A DNA stretch of 64,000 nucleotides from Paraconiothyrium sp. Pb-2020 (taxonomy: Eukaryota; Ascomycota; Dothideomycetes; Pleosporales; Didymosphaeriaceae): positions 3,224,001 through 3,288,000 of the forward strand of contig JAJUBI010000006.1 of the NCBI GenBank assembly GCA_022419385.1, given 5' to 3'. Numbering within the stretch: the stretch's first letter is position 1; every line of letters begins with the position of its first letter. A program made the translations under genes and the position numbers. The notes under the pieces were generated by a model. It worked only from the letters and a program-made list of their open reading frames with translations. It had not been told where the DNA came from and ran no database searches. Positions 49,470 to 59,734 of this stretch are shown here, one piece after another.

Positions 49470-50479
49470 CTTACAAATACTAATATATAATAGCTTTAGA
49501 ACCTATAAGACTCTAGAGATCTTAGAATTTTATTTTAAGAATAATACTATTCTTTACTATATCCCCTCTTACACGTTCTATAAGCTTTAACTCTAGAATA
49601 TCTTAGTATTTAACCTACTAAAGAAGGCCTACTGTAAATAGGTTAAGCAGCTTAAGCAAGGTTGTATTAGAACTAGTAGAAAGGAGCATTTTACCTATCT
49701 ATATAGTTTTGTAAGAGAGTAAGCCTTTACGTCTAAGAACATATAGGTAGGGTAGGTAAAGGCTAGTCTTTTCCCCTTTAACCTAGACAAGGTACTTTCT
49801 AATATACTAAAACCCCTTACCGCTTGCGTGCCCCCTAAAATAATAAGGTTGAGGGATGTTCTTATACAGATAACTAAGTACTATAAACGCCTGTAATGCT
49901 AATTATAGCAAATGCTGTTGTCTCGCTGCATGATCTTAATAAACAGGACACACACGTTGTTGAGGAGGCGAGTAGACAGCGCTTGCAGAGGCTTATCTAG
50001 AAGCTAATTAATTCTGCCCAATTGTCTATTGCAGAACGTGCCCTTCTTAAGGACAGAATATATTTTTAGCTGAAATTAATAACGAAGCAAAAGTGCGCCG
50101 ATCCACCAAAGCGAAGATCCTAGACACTGGATCGGCGAGAGTTGTGACCTACGAACATCTCGTCAAGGCACGAGAGGATCGTGCTATAAAAGACGCCGAG
50201 AAGGAGACTAAGAACAGTGCGGACGAAGCCAAAAATCTCGCAAGGGCAATACAACCAGCTGAAGCCATCCTAGGCAAGAAGAAGCGAGGGCGGAAGCGGA
50301 AAACTGACGCATCGGGAGTAGATGCGCCAGTACCAAAGGCTAAGATGGTGCGAAGCACTGGGCAGTTTACGGCCGCTGAGGAAGAAGTAGGAGGGAATTT
50401 GACGGACGCACCACCAGGCGCAAAGAAGGGTGAAGTTCTACCTACGACATGGAGAGCCCCAGTGGCGAAGATGTGGTAG
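49470..50479 (+). pseudogene. C-terminal half of a pogo/Fot1-type DDE transposase, 5' side RIP-degraded
   Basis: Read across stops and a few small shifts, the plus strand gives the conserved order NSFRTYKTLEILEFYFKNN, YIPSYTFYKL, ILVFNLLKKAYCK, FTYLYSFVRE, LFPFNLDKVLSNILKPL and RLRDVLIQI. This is the familiar end of the pogo DDE domain (normally SH..L..F, MPSHTSH..QPLD, F..LK..Y, GLVPFDP). It is followed from about 50060 by EINNEAKVRRSTKAKIL and a basic tail with KKRGRKRK. The stops lie mostly at CAG/CAA or TGG-type codons. From about 50090 to the stop at 50477-50479 the frame is clean for 128 codons. The N-terminal half is not present here. Confidence 0.75.
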
Positions 50480-51276
50480 CAGCGGACGTGATTTTATTCA
50501 TGAACTTGGCTAACTGATTAATTGCTTAATCCGAATGACTATTAATGTGACTCACTGCGAACCGAGACACACATCGAAGCGAGACAAATCACAGGTACTT
50601 ACGAATTATTGTCACTTTTGGGATACAGCAACATCCACTACTCGGATTTGGTAGCACCGGTCTTATCATACAGCCTCTCAAGAACAGTTCTTGCGCCCTG
50701 GGGTTGAAAGTTACCAATTCTACAGCGTTCTTTACCAGCCCGGCTGACAGTGGCGGAAACTGTGACGCGAACCACCTCCTGCACCGAGCCAAATCAACAG
50801 TACTTCGTCTTGGCACGACTCTGCGCTTCTTGCAAACATCTGGCCTTTGTTTAGTCTGGCATCATTCTGTGATTTAGCTGTTTGTAGTCTCGCAGGGTGT
50901 CGTATACGTAGAACATACGTTGGTGTCATCGTACCGCACTTCCAGGCCAGCTCCATCTTCGATTTTCCTGCAATCGAAGGTAAACCTACGCTGGTGATAT
51001 TAAATCTATAGATTTCACTCGCCTACGGATAACATAGTTCTGCCCTATAGCTGCCGTGAGTCACTCAGAGCAGCAAAGTAGGTCGGGCTTTCGAAGCACT
51101 AGACAACGATCCTAGCTAGCTCTGAATACCATTTGCCTTAACGCGTTTATTTGATATGGCAATACGGCACTCGTCTCTTGAGACTATGGCTGTAGATACT
51201 TGTGTTAAAGCGGTAAATGACTCCGGAGCAGTGAGCACTAGAGCTTTTGGAGAAACCATCGGATTGACGTTACTAC
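50480..51276. other. Intergenic region right of the transposase remnant
   Basis: Composition is ordinary. Two overlapping minus-strand frames (about 50.6-50.95 kb) have no recognisable motif and I do not call them. No terminal inverted repeat of the transposon could be matched. Confidence 0.4.
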
Positions 51277-52998
51277 TTAGCCTGAAACAACTGTTAGTAA
51301 TTTCACCACTGCCTCGTGCCCCTCTCGTATAGCCCATGACAATGGCGTTCGACCGTTTACGTCTTTTGAGTCTGCATCTACCTTGCCAGATTCAACAAGC
51401 AGCTTAACCACCGCCTTATGCCCGCCCTGCGCAGCCCATGATAATGGTGTCCGGCCGCACTTGTCCTTTGAGTTGACGTCCACCTTGCCAGTTTTGAGCA
51501 GCAGCTTCACCACTGCTTCATATCCGTTCCCTGCAGCCCACGACAGCGGCGTTTGACGGTCGTAATTGTCTTTTGAGTCTACATCTACTTTACCAGTCCC
51601 GAGCAGCAGCTTCACAACCCCCTCGTGTCCCCTCCTCGCCGCTGAAGACAGTAGTGTCTGACCGTAAAAATTGTCCTTTGAGTTCACATCCACCTTGCCA
51701 GAATCAAGCAGTAGCTTCACCACCGCCTCTCGTCCATTGCTTGCAGCCAAAGATAGTGACGTCCGACCAGTGCCGTTGTGCTTTGTGTCTATATCTACCT
51801 ACCGGTGTCTAGCGCAGCTTTACCACCGCCTCGTGTCCGTTCTCCGCAGCCCACGACAGTGGCGTCCTATGTCCTGCTATCAAGTTGATATTGACATCAT
51901 GGCGTACTACTAGCATCCTCACTAACCGCTCATGCCCAGCCTTCATTGCGCACCGAAGTACCTCTTTGGCAAGTACATTCAAGTTCTCCAAAAAATATGG
52001 CCACGACCATCGGGAAAACGACCGACAGGAGAATTCAACTCCTGAAAATTGAATAAAAATGCAATTGTATCAAAAACAAGATCTTGAAGACTCTTCCTAT
52101 AATCAGCTCTCAGAAGATCAGTGTCGTATGCGTCTGACGATATGCCTAGCAAAGCATATATGTGATCTCGGGGATCGGTCGCTTCACTTTCGGAGAATTT
52201 AAGTAGCATGGTGTGGAGATCCCGCTTTTCGGCCCACCAAGATATATTCCGGAAAGGGCCTGGCATGATATCCAAAATAGATTGACAGTGCGGATCTGGA
52301 GCGATCTCTAGTAATGAAGGCATACGGGCGAAGATGCTCGTTGAAACAGTGTTGCGACCACAAACAATCTCGGCGATTCGCGCGTTAGCGGTTTCTTGTA
52401 TGATCCAGACTCTCTTAAACCAACTTCGACCAAGTAGCGAGCGTAAACCTTCGACTAGAAGATCGTTTTGGTCTTCCCTTAAACAGTGTACCATTGCTGA
52501 CCAAGTATGGTCCCAATGTTCGTCTGAAAAATTTCGTTCCTCAGAGGCGTTTTTTATACTCTCTTTCTCCAACTGCTTCATGTAATACATGACATAGTTA
52601 GTAGCGTAAGTAGCTTCGCCCAACCAGATGATTACTCTTTCAGCCTTGCTGTAAATGGATCCCATCTGTTGGACTTGCTGCGCTCTTTCTACATCATTTG
52701 TTTGATCGATACAGAGAGCGTCGATCCAAAGAAATCGATCGTTTTCTTTGTAACGGAGATCTCGAAGTGCAAGAAACACATTTTTTGTAACTGTCATTCT
52801 TCTCCCGTTGACCATTATATCACACGGTGTGGATGTGCTACCCCAAGTGTAAGAAAAAGCTGCATAATCATGTTCTGATGAGGCGAGCTTTGACTCAAAA
52901 AGTTGGCACTTTATAGAATCGTCGTCCCCTTTAAGCAACTGAAGGAGGCGAATGGCAGGCCCTGCCAGACCGATCGGGTCGTATTTGAAACTCGTCAT
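51277..52998 (-). pseudogene. HET-domain / ankyrin-repeat protein, frameshifted
   Basis: The gene starts at 52998 on the minus strand. The first 339 codons hold a HET domain: YAAFSYTWGS at residues 45-54, FLWIDALCIDQTN at 89-101, then GSIYSKAERVIIWLGE, and DPRDHIYALLGI near residue 275. HET proteins trigger heterokaryon-incompatibility cell death in ascomycetes. The frame ends at 51979. The ankyrin part continues in shifted frames: one unit around 51809-51991, then four or more units of about 34 residues with RTPLSWAA and EAVVKLLL cores in 51277-51750. At least three one-base losses separate the pieces: at the six-base A run 51990-51995, and two within 51797-51817. None is a RIP-type stop. 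Either the gene is inactive or the sequence has indel errors here. An intron could explain one break but not all of them. Confidence 0.8.
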
Positions 52999-54838
52999 TT
53001 CGATCGTTGAAGGTCCACAGTAATTACAAATCTTATTTGAGCAAAGTAGGAAGTGGTCATAGTCGATTCATCCTGACTACCTACGATAGTCAACGCTTGG
53101 TTCTGGAGTGCTCATCGAGGAGGACGAAGTCGAAGCGGGAGGCGGGTACGGCGAAGCGCGCTGAGGCTATAGATCTGGGGCTATGTTAAGGGCGGGATGC
53201 CATCTGCAGCGCGCATATGAGAACTTACAGAACATAGCACAGGGCACTGATTCCAACTCGACGAGAACTATAGCCTGCTGTAGGAAACGTACGCGTTGCG
53301 CGCCGAGACTGAAAGGATCCTGAGATGTTCTTGGACAAGGGATGTTGCCGGATAAAGCTCGGCACTCTTTCGACGTGCACGGCCACACTCTCCAGCCATG
53401 CTGATATGCTTACAAAGAATAAGTTACCCCTCGGCTGCGTTCCATGCTAGCCCAAAACAATATCCCTCTGATTGGCAGGTACCGATCGGCGTGGCAATCT
53501 TGCATGAATTACCCCCGCATGACAGCCACAATCCTATGGATGACTTATTCACCCCATAGCAAGGGTTAGGACCCCATGTACTCCGGAATATTGAGTACTG
53601 ACAGCAGCAAGACGTCGATGGTAAAACGTACTGACGCGGCCAAAAGGACGCTGGACAGAGCCTCTCCGAAAACTGGCGATAATGTGGTAGCGCTAACGTA
53701 ATTTGAGCAAGAGACGTCCTAGGAGTGCTTAAGAAGCTAGAGTACAGCGCTAATAAATAGTAGAGACATACAGAGATTAGTTAGAGGGTAAAATGCCTTC
53801 AAATCCAATGTACCTTCAATCTAGCTCGCTACGTAGGGTGGCTCGCGACACCGGGACCGATATTAGTAGATTCTTATTACTATCGGTATATTATGATTCG
53901 CTATCTAGACTTGGTAGCCCGATTAACATGGAAATGGAAGGGTAATATAGCACTAGATGGATATGGGTTAATCAACGTTAGGTATCTAATAGAGCCTACT
54001 ATAGGTAATTAGAATCTACCAAACATGTAAGATAGCCAAGAAACCTCCACTTTCCCGACTCTCTCTTCGAAGGTGATGGCCGCAAAACTTATGTAAACAA
54101 TAACAAACCATAAAATGGTGACGTGCTGCGTACATTAATTCATGATAAACACCGAGCAATGATTGCTAATCTCGTAGAAAAGAGCGCGTGGCGTCCTATC
54201 AGGTACGTGTGATGTTTTCTGGATATTGCATGCAGCCGCTAAGGAACTGAGAATTAGAAGAAAGAATAAAACTTTAATTAAACTGTATATAATCAACAAT
54301 CAAACATATAAACTACACGAGAAAACGGGGCTTAAAAATCACGAATGTTAAGTCAGTTGGCGAGCGATATCGATCACTTTGGATTGAGGTGGCTATCTCT
54401 ACAACGATACCAGATAGATTGTATGATCTGATCTCGTTATGGATCCAGTAACCGTACACCTAGGAACGGGTACGTGCGGCACATACGCACGTTAAATTGT
54501 GACTATCACCGCGGAAACGATGAAATTCAACCCTCTAGACTTTCCAATAAAACGAGCCAAGAAAATTGAATCTTAGAGAGTCTTGTGTAGAACGAAAAGT
54601 GCTTCAGGTGAAAGTTAGGCTGACTATGTGAAGTGATAAAGAGGGCCCTCAAACCTTGGGCAATACTCTCCTCACCCCAGTATAATACCCCCACGACACT
54701 ACGCATACTTCCGGACCCACACAACCACACACAGAGTCAACTGCCTGTCGACCAATCTACCTATTGGGGAAAGATTCAGCTCGACTCAGCAATTCTTCCT
54801 TTGAGTAGCCGCAAACACCGACACTTCTAGTCGCGAAG
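52999..54838. other. Intergenic region with a dispersed-repeat end
   Basis: No gene is called. Bases about 53820-53866 are the reverse complement of 9739-9785. The region around 53.7-54.0 kb is moderately AT-rich with TA-heavy words, like a lightly mutated element relic. A minus-strand frame at 53167-53388 has no motif. TATAATACCC near 54679 may belong to the promoter of the next gene. Confidence 0.45.
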
Positions 54839-56608
54839 ATGGCTTCACAGCAAGGCGCACCTCGCGTCAAAGAATCTGGTTCGACGACCTCGATAGAATT
54901 GCGACCCTTGCCGATTATCTCATCGACTCTCGCTATAACGACACACTCAACCTATGAGCATCTACAGTACGCCTTACGAAATAATCTTACCGAGTTTCGT
55001 CAATCTTGTAACGCACCCGGGCATCGGCGCCATGGACCACAACTTGTTCTGTTCGAGTACATCGAGATCGAGCACAACATCGTGGAGGCGTGGAATCTGT
55101 CCCGACTTGGTGGAGTTGTACCTCGTGTTGCAGAGGAAGACGTGCTGAACCTTGTGCACAACTTCCCCCTTGGGTCTGCGGCCATGACTATCTCAAAGTC
55201 AGAGGGGCTCAAGGTCTACCTGCCAGACTTTCCCCTTCGGCGCCGTGTCACTGGATATGAGCACCTCCCTAGTCACATGTTCGATATCGAGGCTTTTGTA
55301 CGGGATGCAGGTGTCTCTCTTCCTGTTCATCCCGACCTTCGGATCCCATCTGTAAGCCAGGGAGACCAAGGTAATGGCCATGAGGCCGCTATAGCGCAAG
55401 AGTATGTGGAGGTGCAGCGGAACCTTTTCGTTCCGGGCACCGTGATGGGCCAGCGTCTACCCGCGGACAAGCAGATCCAGGACGTTACGGTCGAGGGCTC
55501 TGGAACTGATGAAGCTAACCAGTCTGGTAAGCGTGCGAAGCGTACATATGCCGGCATCCCTGAAGCCCCATCGTGCAACACAACTTTCAAGGGCGCAGGG
55601 AACATCACCATGGTGGAAGTTTTGACCTTTCTTCCTACGTGGATCACGAGCCGGGACATGATCAACCGTATCTTGTCCAACGGTGGTCAGCAAAAGGTCG
55701 TGGCTATCATTCTAATGGCGCATCGCAATATGCCCCAGGGCTTCGAGGGCACTAGGAACCTGATTCTGAAGAAGTTAAATCGAGGCATGCGCTTTGAGCA
55801 CGGCCCCACCTGGATCCCTAGTAACCATGAGACTCCCGCAGGCCATGATGAAGATTTCATTGACGTTAGTGGCTTCAGGACGCAGATTGAGCTCGAGGGG
55901 CAGCGGCAGAAGCAAGCGGGCCGTCACGTCCCTCCTCCTTCGGTGTCAATTCCCTTCAAGGACCTTGCCCGCGGTGTGACGGTGATGCCCACTGGGGCCG
56001 ATGCATTGGATCTGACGCGTTGTGTTCAGCGCCACCTTGACAATCCCGATAAGTCCTGGATGTTTCCTGATGATTTAGACGAATTGCTGAACCAGATTGG
56101 TGGACCGCTTCCCGTCACTGAGGATCACTTGGATCGACCGATCTTCCGCCGCTATCAAGAGGCACCACGTCGTCGCCAGCTTCCTTCCGCGAATAATATT
56201 AGGAACTTGAATAAGCAAACTCTTTCGAGCAACGTTAGCCAGCAGCTCAGCAATACGGCTCGTACGGCGGCTGTGCACCAAGATGTTACCGGCCGCAAGT
56301 CCCCTGGTGCACGCAAGACTAAGACTCCAGAGTCTATAGAGATGGATGAGGAGTCAAGCGATGAGGATCGCTCATATAAAGGCTCAAAGTATGCGGATGC
56401 CTTGGGTCGCAAGAACGCTCGCGTTGGTGCTCTTCGTCGCTCCGGTCGCCCTCGTAAGTACACCGCACTGGACACTGACACTGATTTATCCACCATGACT
56501 GACCTCTCAGGCGGTTCGGAAGACGACGGCGATTCCACCGGGGAGTACTCAGATGAAGAAGATATTCAGCAACCTCCGGCTAAGAAGCAGCGCCGCACTC
56601 AAGGCTAG
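54839..56608 (+). CDS. DALDLTR-family protein F3 (unknown function), AT-hook-like tail
   Basis: Intronless, 589 aa from the ATG at 54839 (context CGAAGATGGC). Residues about 69-91 hold the N-terminal block ending HNIVEAWNLSRLG, followed by a stretch related to F2 (NFPLGSAAMT against DFPLRSAARQ). A basic GKRAKRTY precedes the shared domain at about 246-441: NITMVEVLTFLPTWITSRDM, SNGGQQKVV, FIDVSGFRTQ, TGADALDLTRCVQRHL, KSWMFPDDLDELL and DRPIFRRY. The tail is charged. SGRPRKYT at 535-542 has the GRP core of an AT-hook; then follow an acidic Asp/Glu/Ser run and a final PPAKKQRR basic cluster. These features suggest nuclear, DNA-associated activity (inference). It is closest in architecture to F2 but lacks the long Gln/Pro-rich tail. 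The biochemical function is not recognisable. Confidence 0.85.
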   Translation: MASQQGAPRVKESGSTTSIELRPLPIISSTLAITTHSTYEHLQYALRNNLTEFRQSCNAPGHRRHGPQLVLFEYIEIEHNIVEAWNLSRLGGVVPRVAEEDVLNLVHNFPLGSAAMTISKSEGLKVYLPDFPLRRRVTGYEHLPSHMFDIEAFVRDAGVSLPVHPDLRIPSVSQGDQGNGHEAAIAQEYVEVQRNLFVPGTVMGQRLPADKQIQDVTVEGSGTDEANQSGKRAKRTYAGIPEAPSCNTTFKGAGNITMVEVLTFLPTWITSRDMINRILSNGGQQKVVAIILMAHRNMPQGFEGTRNLILKKLNRGMRFEHGPTWIPSNHETPAGHDEDFIDVSGFRTQIELEGQRQKQAGRHVPPPSVSIPFKDLARGVTVMPTGADALDLTRCVQRHLDNPDKSWMFPDDLDELLNQIGGPLPVTEDHLDRPIFRRYQEAPRRRQLPSANNIRNLNKQTLSSNVSQQLSNTARTAAVHQDVTGRKSPGARKTKTPESIEMDEESSDEDRSYKGSKYADALGRKNARVGALRRSGRPRKYTALDTDTDLSTMTDLSGGSEDDGDSTGEYSDEEDIQQPPAKKQRRTQG

Positions 56609-57311
56609 GTTCATCCGCCTATAGCTGCAAACCGGTCTCACTCAAGGCAGACTGGGCGTTTGCTCTATCAGACCGTAAAGACAAAGTGCGAGTTTTCCTC
56701 TTATTGATACCTGTTTAGCGGCACCATGAATACCCTTCCTTCACGCCTAGTCAATGAAGAACATGATAGTTTTCGAGAGTGTTCACATTTTTCACAAATG
56801 GAGAGCTTCTCGGGATGTTGATGGCATGCGTTCTCTTCCCTTTTTCCTTTTTCTCAGCTCGATTTCGAGGGGTCCTCAAATTGTATACATACCCTAGTCC
56901 ATAGTCCTTTGTTGTTTTCGAATTGATTGAAGTTTTTTTGTATCATGTGTCTATCCTCGTAAACGCGCGTGACTGCTTTACCCATCAACATGGTGATAAT
57001 TGCCAACTGGTAGTAAGCTGCCAAAGAAATGCTTGACTTATCATGGAGCGAGTAAATCTCCAACTCAGGCAAGTCCATCGACGTCATGAATGCATGTTGC
57101 GCCTTCCAGAATGGTGAAGGTCACGATTCACAAGCATCAACCACAAGATCAAGGAGAAAATGTAATGAAAGGTGCAGAATTGTTATTGATCTATACTAGA
57201 CCAGAGAGTAATCCAAGAACCTATGACCGGCCAGCCTTGCGGCGCAGCATCATAGGAACAATTACCAAGAGCAAGTGCGATCCTATACGCAGATGCTATA
57301 ACAAAACTGAT
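56609..57311. other. 3' region of F3, no gene seen
   Basis: It contains T-rich runs (about 56837-56855) and short random frames on both strands. None shows recognisable features. Confidence 0.4.
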
Positions 57312-57580
57312 TGTAGCAAACACATCCGAGCTGCTGGTTAGGGTTTGCAATTTCGCAAGACTTCCCGTGAATTAAAATCATGAACACTGAACTTCAGCAA
57401 AAGCAACGCCAAACATCAAACTGTAGCAAATGCATCCGAGCTGCACTAGTCGGGTTGCTGTTTGCCAAGACGCCCCAGGAATCAAAACCAGGAATACTAG
57501 CAAAACAAACCGAGCTGCACTAGTCGGGGTTGCCGTTTCCGAAGCTTCGTGGATCGAAATCAAAAACAGTGAAAATCAAT
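57312..57580. repeat. Three degenerate tandem repeats, about 80-110 bp
   Basis: Three imperfect copies share TGTAGCAAA…ATCCGAGCTGC, GTCGGGTTGC.GTTT, AAGAC or AAGC, and a following ATCAAAA…AATAC segment. They start near 57312, 57422 and 57500. They lie between the converging 3' ends of F3 and F4. No coding potential is evident. Confidence 0.65.
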
Positions 57581-57667
57581 GAAAATCAGCAAAAGCAACG
57601 AAAATAAAGTCCAATTCAACTCTTGACGAATCAAATCAGGGTCAATGAAGGCCAGGCCAGGGTTGTA

Positions 57668-57948
57668 GGAAAGCCTTGCCAGTGTCATAGGAAAAGCCTT
57701 GCCAGTATAGTAGAAAAGCCGTGCAAGTGTTGAAGAAAAGCCGGACGAGTGTTGAAGAAAAGCCGTGCAAGTGTAGAAGAAAAGCCTTGCCAGTATTGTA
57801 GAAGAGCCGCGCAAGTATTGGAAAAAGCCTTGCAAGTATTGTTGAAAAGCCTTCCTAGTGTTGATAAAAAAGCCTTGCCGGTATTGTAGAAAAGCCTTGC
57901 TGATGTTGAGAAAAGCCTTGCCAATTTCGTAGGAAGCCTTGTTAGAAG
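57668..57948. repeat. 22-bp minisatellite, about 12.5 copies
   Basis: The consensus is roughly GAAAAGCCTTGCCAGTRTTGTA, with individual units of 20-23 bp and several substitutions each. The array ends some 40 bp before the F4 stop codon (57989-57991), so it would lie in the F4 3' UTR. Unit divergence means it is not a very recent expansion. Confidence 0.85.
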
Positions 57949-57988
57949 AAGGTCGGGTGTCAAGATCTGCGCCAGTGTCTTACTGAGC

Positions 57989-59734
57989 TCAATTGGCATA
58001 GAGAACACCGAAGCTGATTGCCTGCTCACTCCACCACATGTTCTCACGCCTCCACTGGGTGATCTGCTCAAGGTGGTAATCGTACTCAGTCCAAGTGCCA
58101 ACACCGTACGTCTCCCATTGCTCCTTGGCCCAGCGGATGTTCTCGGCCCAATCGCTGATGTCATCGAGGCCTGGGTCGGTGAGGCGGTAAAGCTCGCGGA
58201 AAGGGGGGTTCCTACGGGGACCATCGAAGCGCTGGGATGAGAGAGCGGAAGTCCACATCTGATCGTGACTGGTGCAGCCGTCTCCGGCGTAAAGCCAAAG
58301 GTTAGACGCATCGACAACGAGGCGAGTGTGATCGAGCACTGGGGCCTGGACTTGGACAGGCGTGTGAGAATCGAAGTCGCGCGCGAGGCCGAGAAGGACA
58401 GGATCGATGAGATAGTCTGGGACGGTGGAAGTGGCGGGATTAGCGAACTCGGTATGCATCGTAGGCATAGCAAAATCAGTGGGCATGGTGGGAATGAACG
58501 CGCCACCGGCGAAAGGCGTGGCTGCTTCGGTGCCTTTGGCGGTGTAGGGCACCTTCGGGGTCTCCTTGTGGATAGCCTTCCGTGTGAGACGGCGGCCCTT
58601 CTGAGCGGAAGCGCGGACGGGGCGCCTTGACTTGGGGGTGAGATAGTCGTCGCTAACATCGTCTTGGGCGTCAGGTAAGCTCTCGGAGTCGCTGGTGGGG
58701 TTGGTGGAGAACTCGCTCTCTACAGAAGAGGCACGGGCAGACTTGCGCTTCTTCTGGGGCGGCTCGTAGGCGTCAATGTTCTGGTAGGGTGTACCGGCTC
58801 CTGAGTCTGGCTCACGCAGATCTTTGAAGCCTTGTGTGGCGAGCCTGCCGCTGCGGCGCTTGCCGCTGGTGTTCATGGTTTCGACTTGAGGAGTACTGAT
58901 GAACTCTTCGTAGCCACGCTTCTTCGGTGTAGCGAGACGCATGTCGGAGTTGTGCGTGATGGCGATCTTGTTTGTCGTGTCGAAGCGGACGTGCTTGACC
59001 ACGGGGGTGACGGGGGTTTTATTGAGAGAACCGAGAGAGTCGACTTCAACTAAGTGGCGTTCGAAAGCTCGGGTGTCTGGGTGAAGGTGAGTGGGGGTCG
59101 CAGGCCCACCAAGGTGATTCACCAAATTCGCGAAATCAACCGGGAAGCGCCAGGACTCGTCGGGGTGGTCAATAGCGTAGAGAACGCAGCGGGTGAGATC
59201 GAGCGCGTCGGAGTCAGAAGGGTGTTCCTTGACACCAAGAGCGAGGTCGCGGAATTGGATTGGCTCAGCGGCTACATTCTCAATCTTCTTGGAGCCTTTC
59301 TTGGGGTGAGTGACGTGCGGAGTGCGAAAGTTGGAGACATCGAGAGAATCACTGTCCCATTCGCCGTTGTGGTCCTCCTTGTCGATCTGGCTGTGCTTGC
59401 CCATAGTCCAATTGTTGAGTCCGAAGGCTCGCATCGCGCACTGCATCATGACGCAAATAGAGTTGGTGGGAATAGTCTCAGTCTCGCCGGGCAAGTTGCG
59501 GAACCGATTCAACATGTTCGCAATGACCTTAGCCTTGCCCCCGTTCATAACGAAACGGTCGATGACATCCACAGACTTGAGCCAATGCGGACAGTACGCA
59601 AGGATCTCGGCGGCGGTGATATTGCCGGCATGAAAGGGAAGATTCCAGTGAGGGCTGGTCTTGCCAAAGGCATCGTTGGAAGCACGAACGTGAGGCGAGC
59701 TCTTCTCACCAGGGGCCTTCTTGGATTTAGGCAT
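57989..59734 (-). CDS. DALDLTR-family protein F4 (unknown function), with C-terminal WAENIRWA block
   Basis: Intronless on the minus strand, 581 aa from the ATG at 59732-59734. The frame is open to 59917, but the added part looks like leader. The shared domain starts near the N-terminus (residues 29-230): NITAAEILAYCPHWLKSVDV, MNGGKAKVIANML, SLDVSNFRTP, SDSDALDLTRCVLYAI, ESWRFPVDFANLVNHLGG and RAFERHL. The middle (231-510) is charged and has several basic clusters: ATPKKRGYEEF (269-279), GKRRSGRLA (291-299), PPQKKRKSARA (326-335) and RRLTRKA (381-387). Residues 511-581 form a second conserved block, LDDISDWAENIRWAKEQW then HLEQITQWRRE, shared only with F5. It is transcribed away from F5 across 686 bp. 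Function unknown; the basic clusters point to the nucleus. Confidence 0.85.
   Translation of the reverse strand: MPKSKKAPGEKSSPHVRASNDAFGKTSPHWNLPFHAGNITAAEILAYCPHWLKSVDVIDRFVMNGGKAKVIANMLNRFRNLPGETETIPTNSICVMMQCAMRAFGLNNWTMGKHSQIDKEDHNGEWDSDSLDVSNFRTPHVTHPKKGSKKIENVAAEPIQFRDLALGVKEHPSDSDALDLTRCVLYAIDHPDESWRFPVDFANLVNHLGGPATPTHLHPDTRAFERHLVEVDSLGSLNKTPVTPVVKHVRFDTTNKIAITHNSDMRLATPKKRGYEEFISTPQVETMNTSGKRRSGRLATQGFKDLREPDSGAGTPYQNIDAYEPPQKKRKSARASSVESEFSTNPTSDSESLPDAQDDVSDDYLTPKSRRPVRASAQKGRRLTRKAIHKETPKVPYTAKGTEAATPFAGGAFIPTMPTDFAMPTMHTEFANPATSTVPDYLIDPVLLGLARDFDSHTPVQVQAPVLDHTRLVVDASNLWLYAGDGCTSHDQMWTSALSSQRFDGPRRNPPFRELYRLTDPGLDDISDWAENIRWAKEQWETYGVGTWTEYDYHLEQITQWRRENMWWSEQAISFGVLYAN

Noticed and set aside
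57668..57948. CRISPR-like array
   Set aside because: The units are contiguous 22-bp repeats without unique spacers, in a eukaryotic genome.
57685..58659. 324-residue minus-strand open frame
   Set aside because: It is a shadow frame of F4 continued through the 22-bp minisatellite; its repetitive C-terminus (LARLF units) is just the translated repeat.
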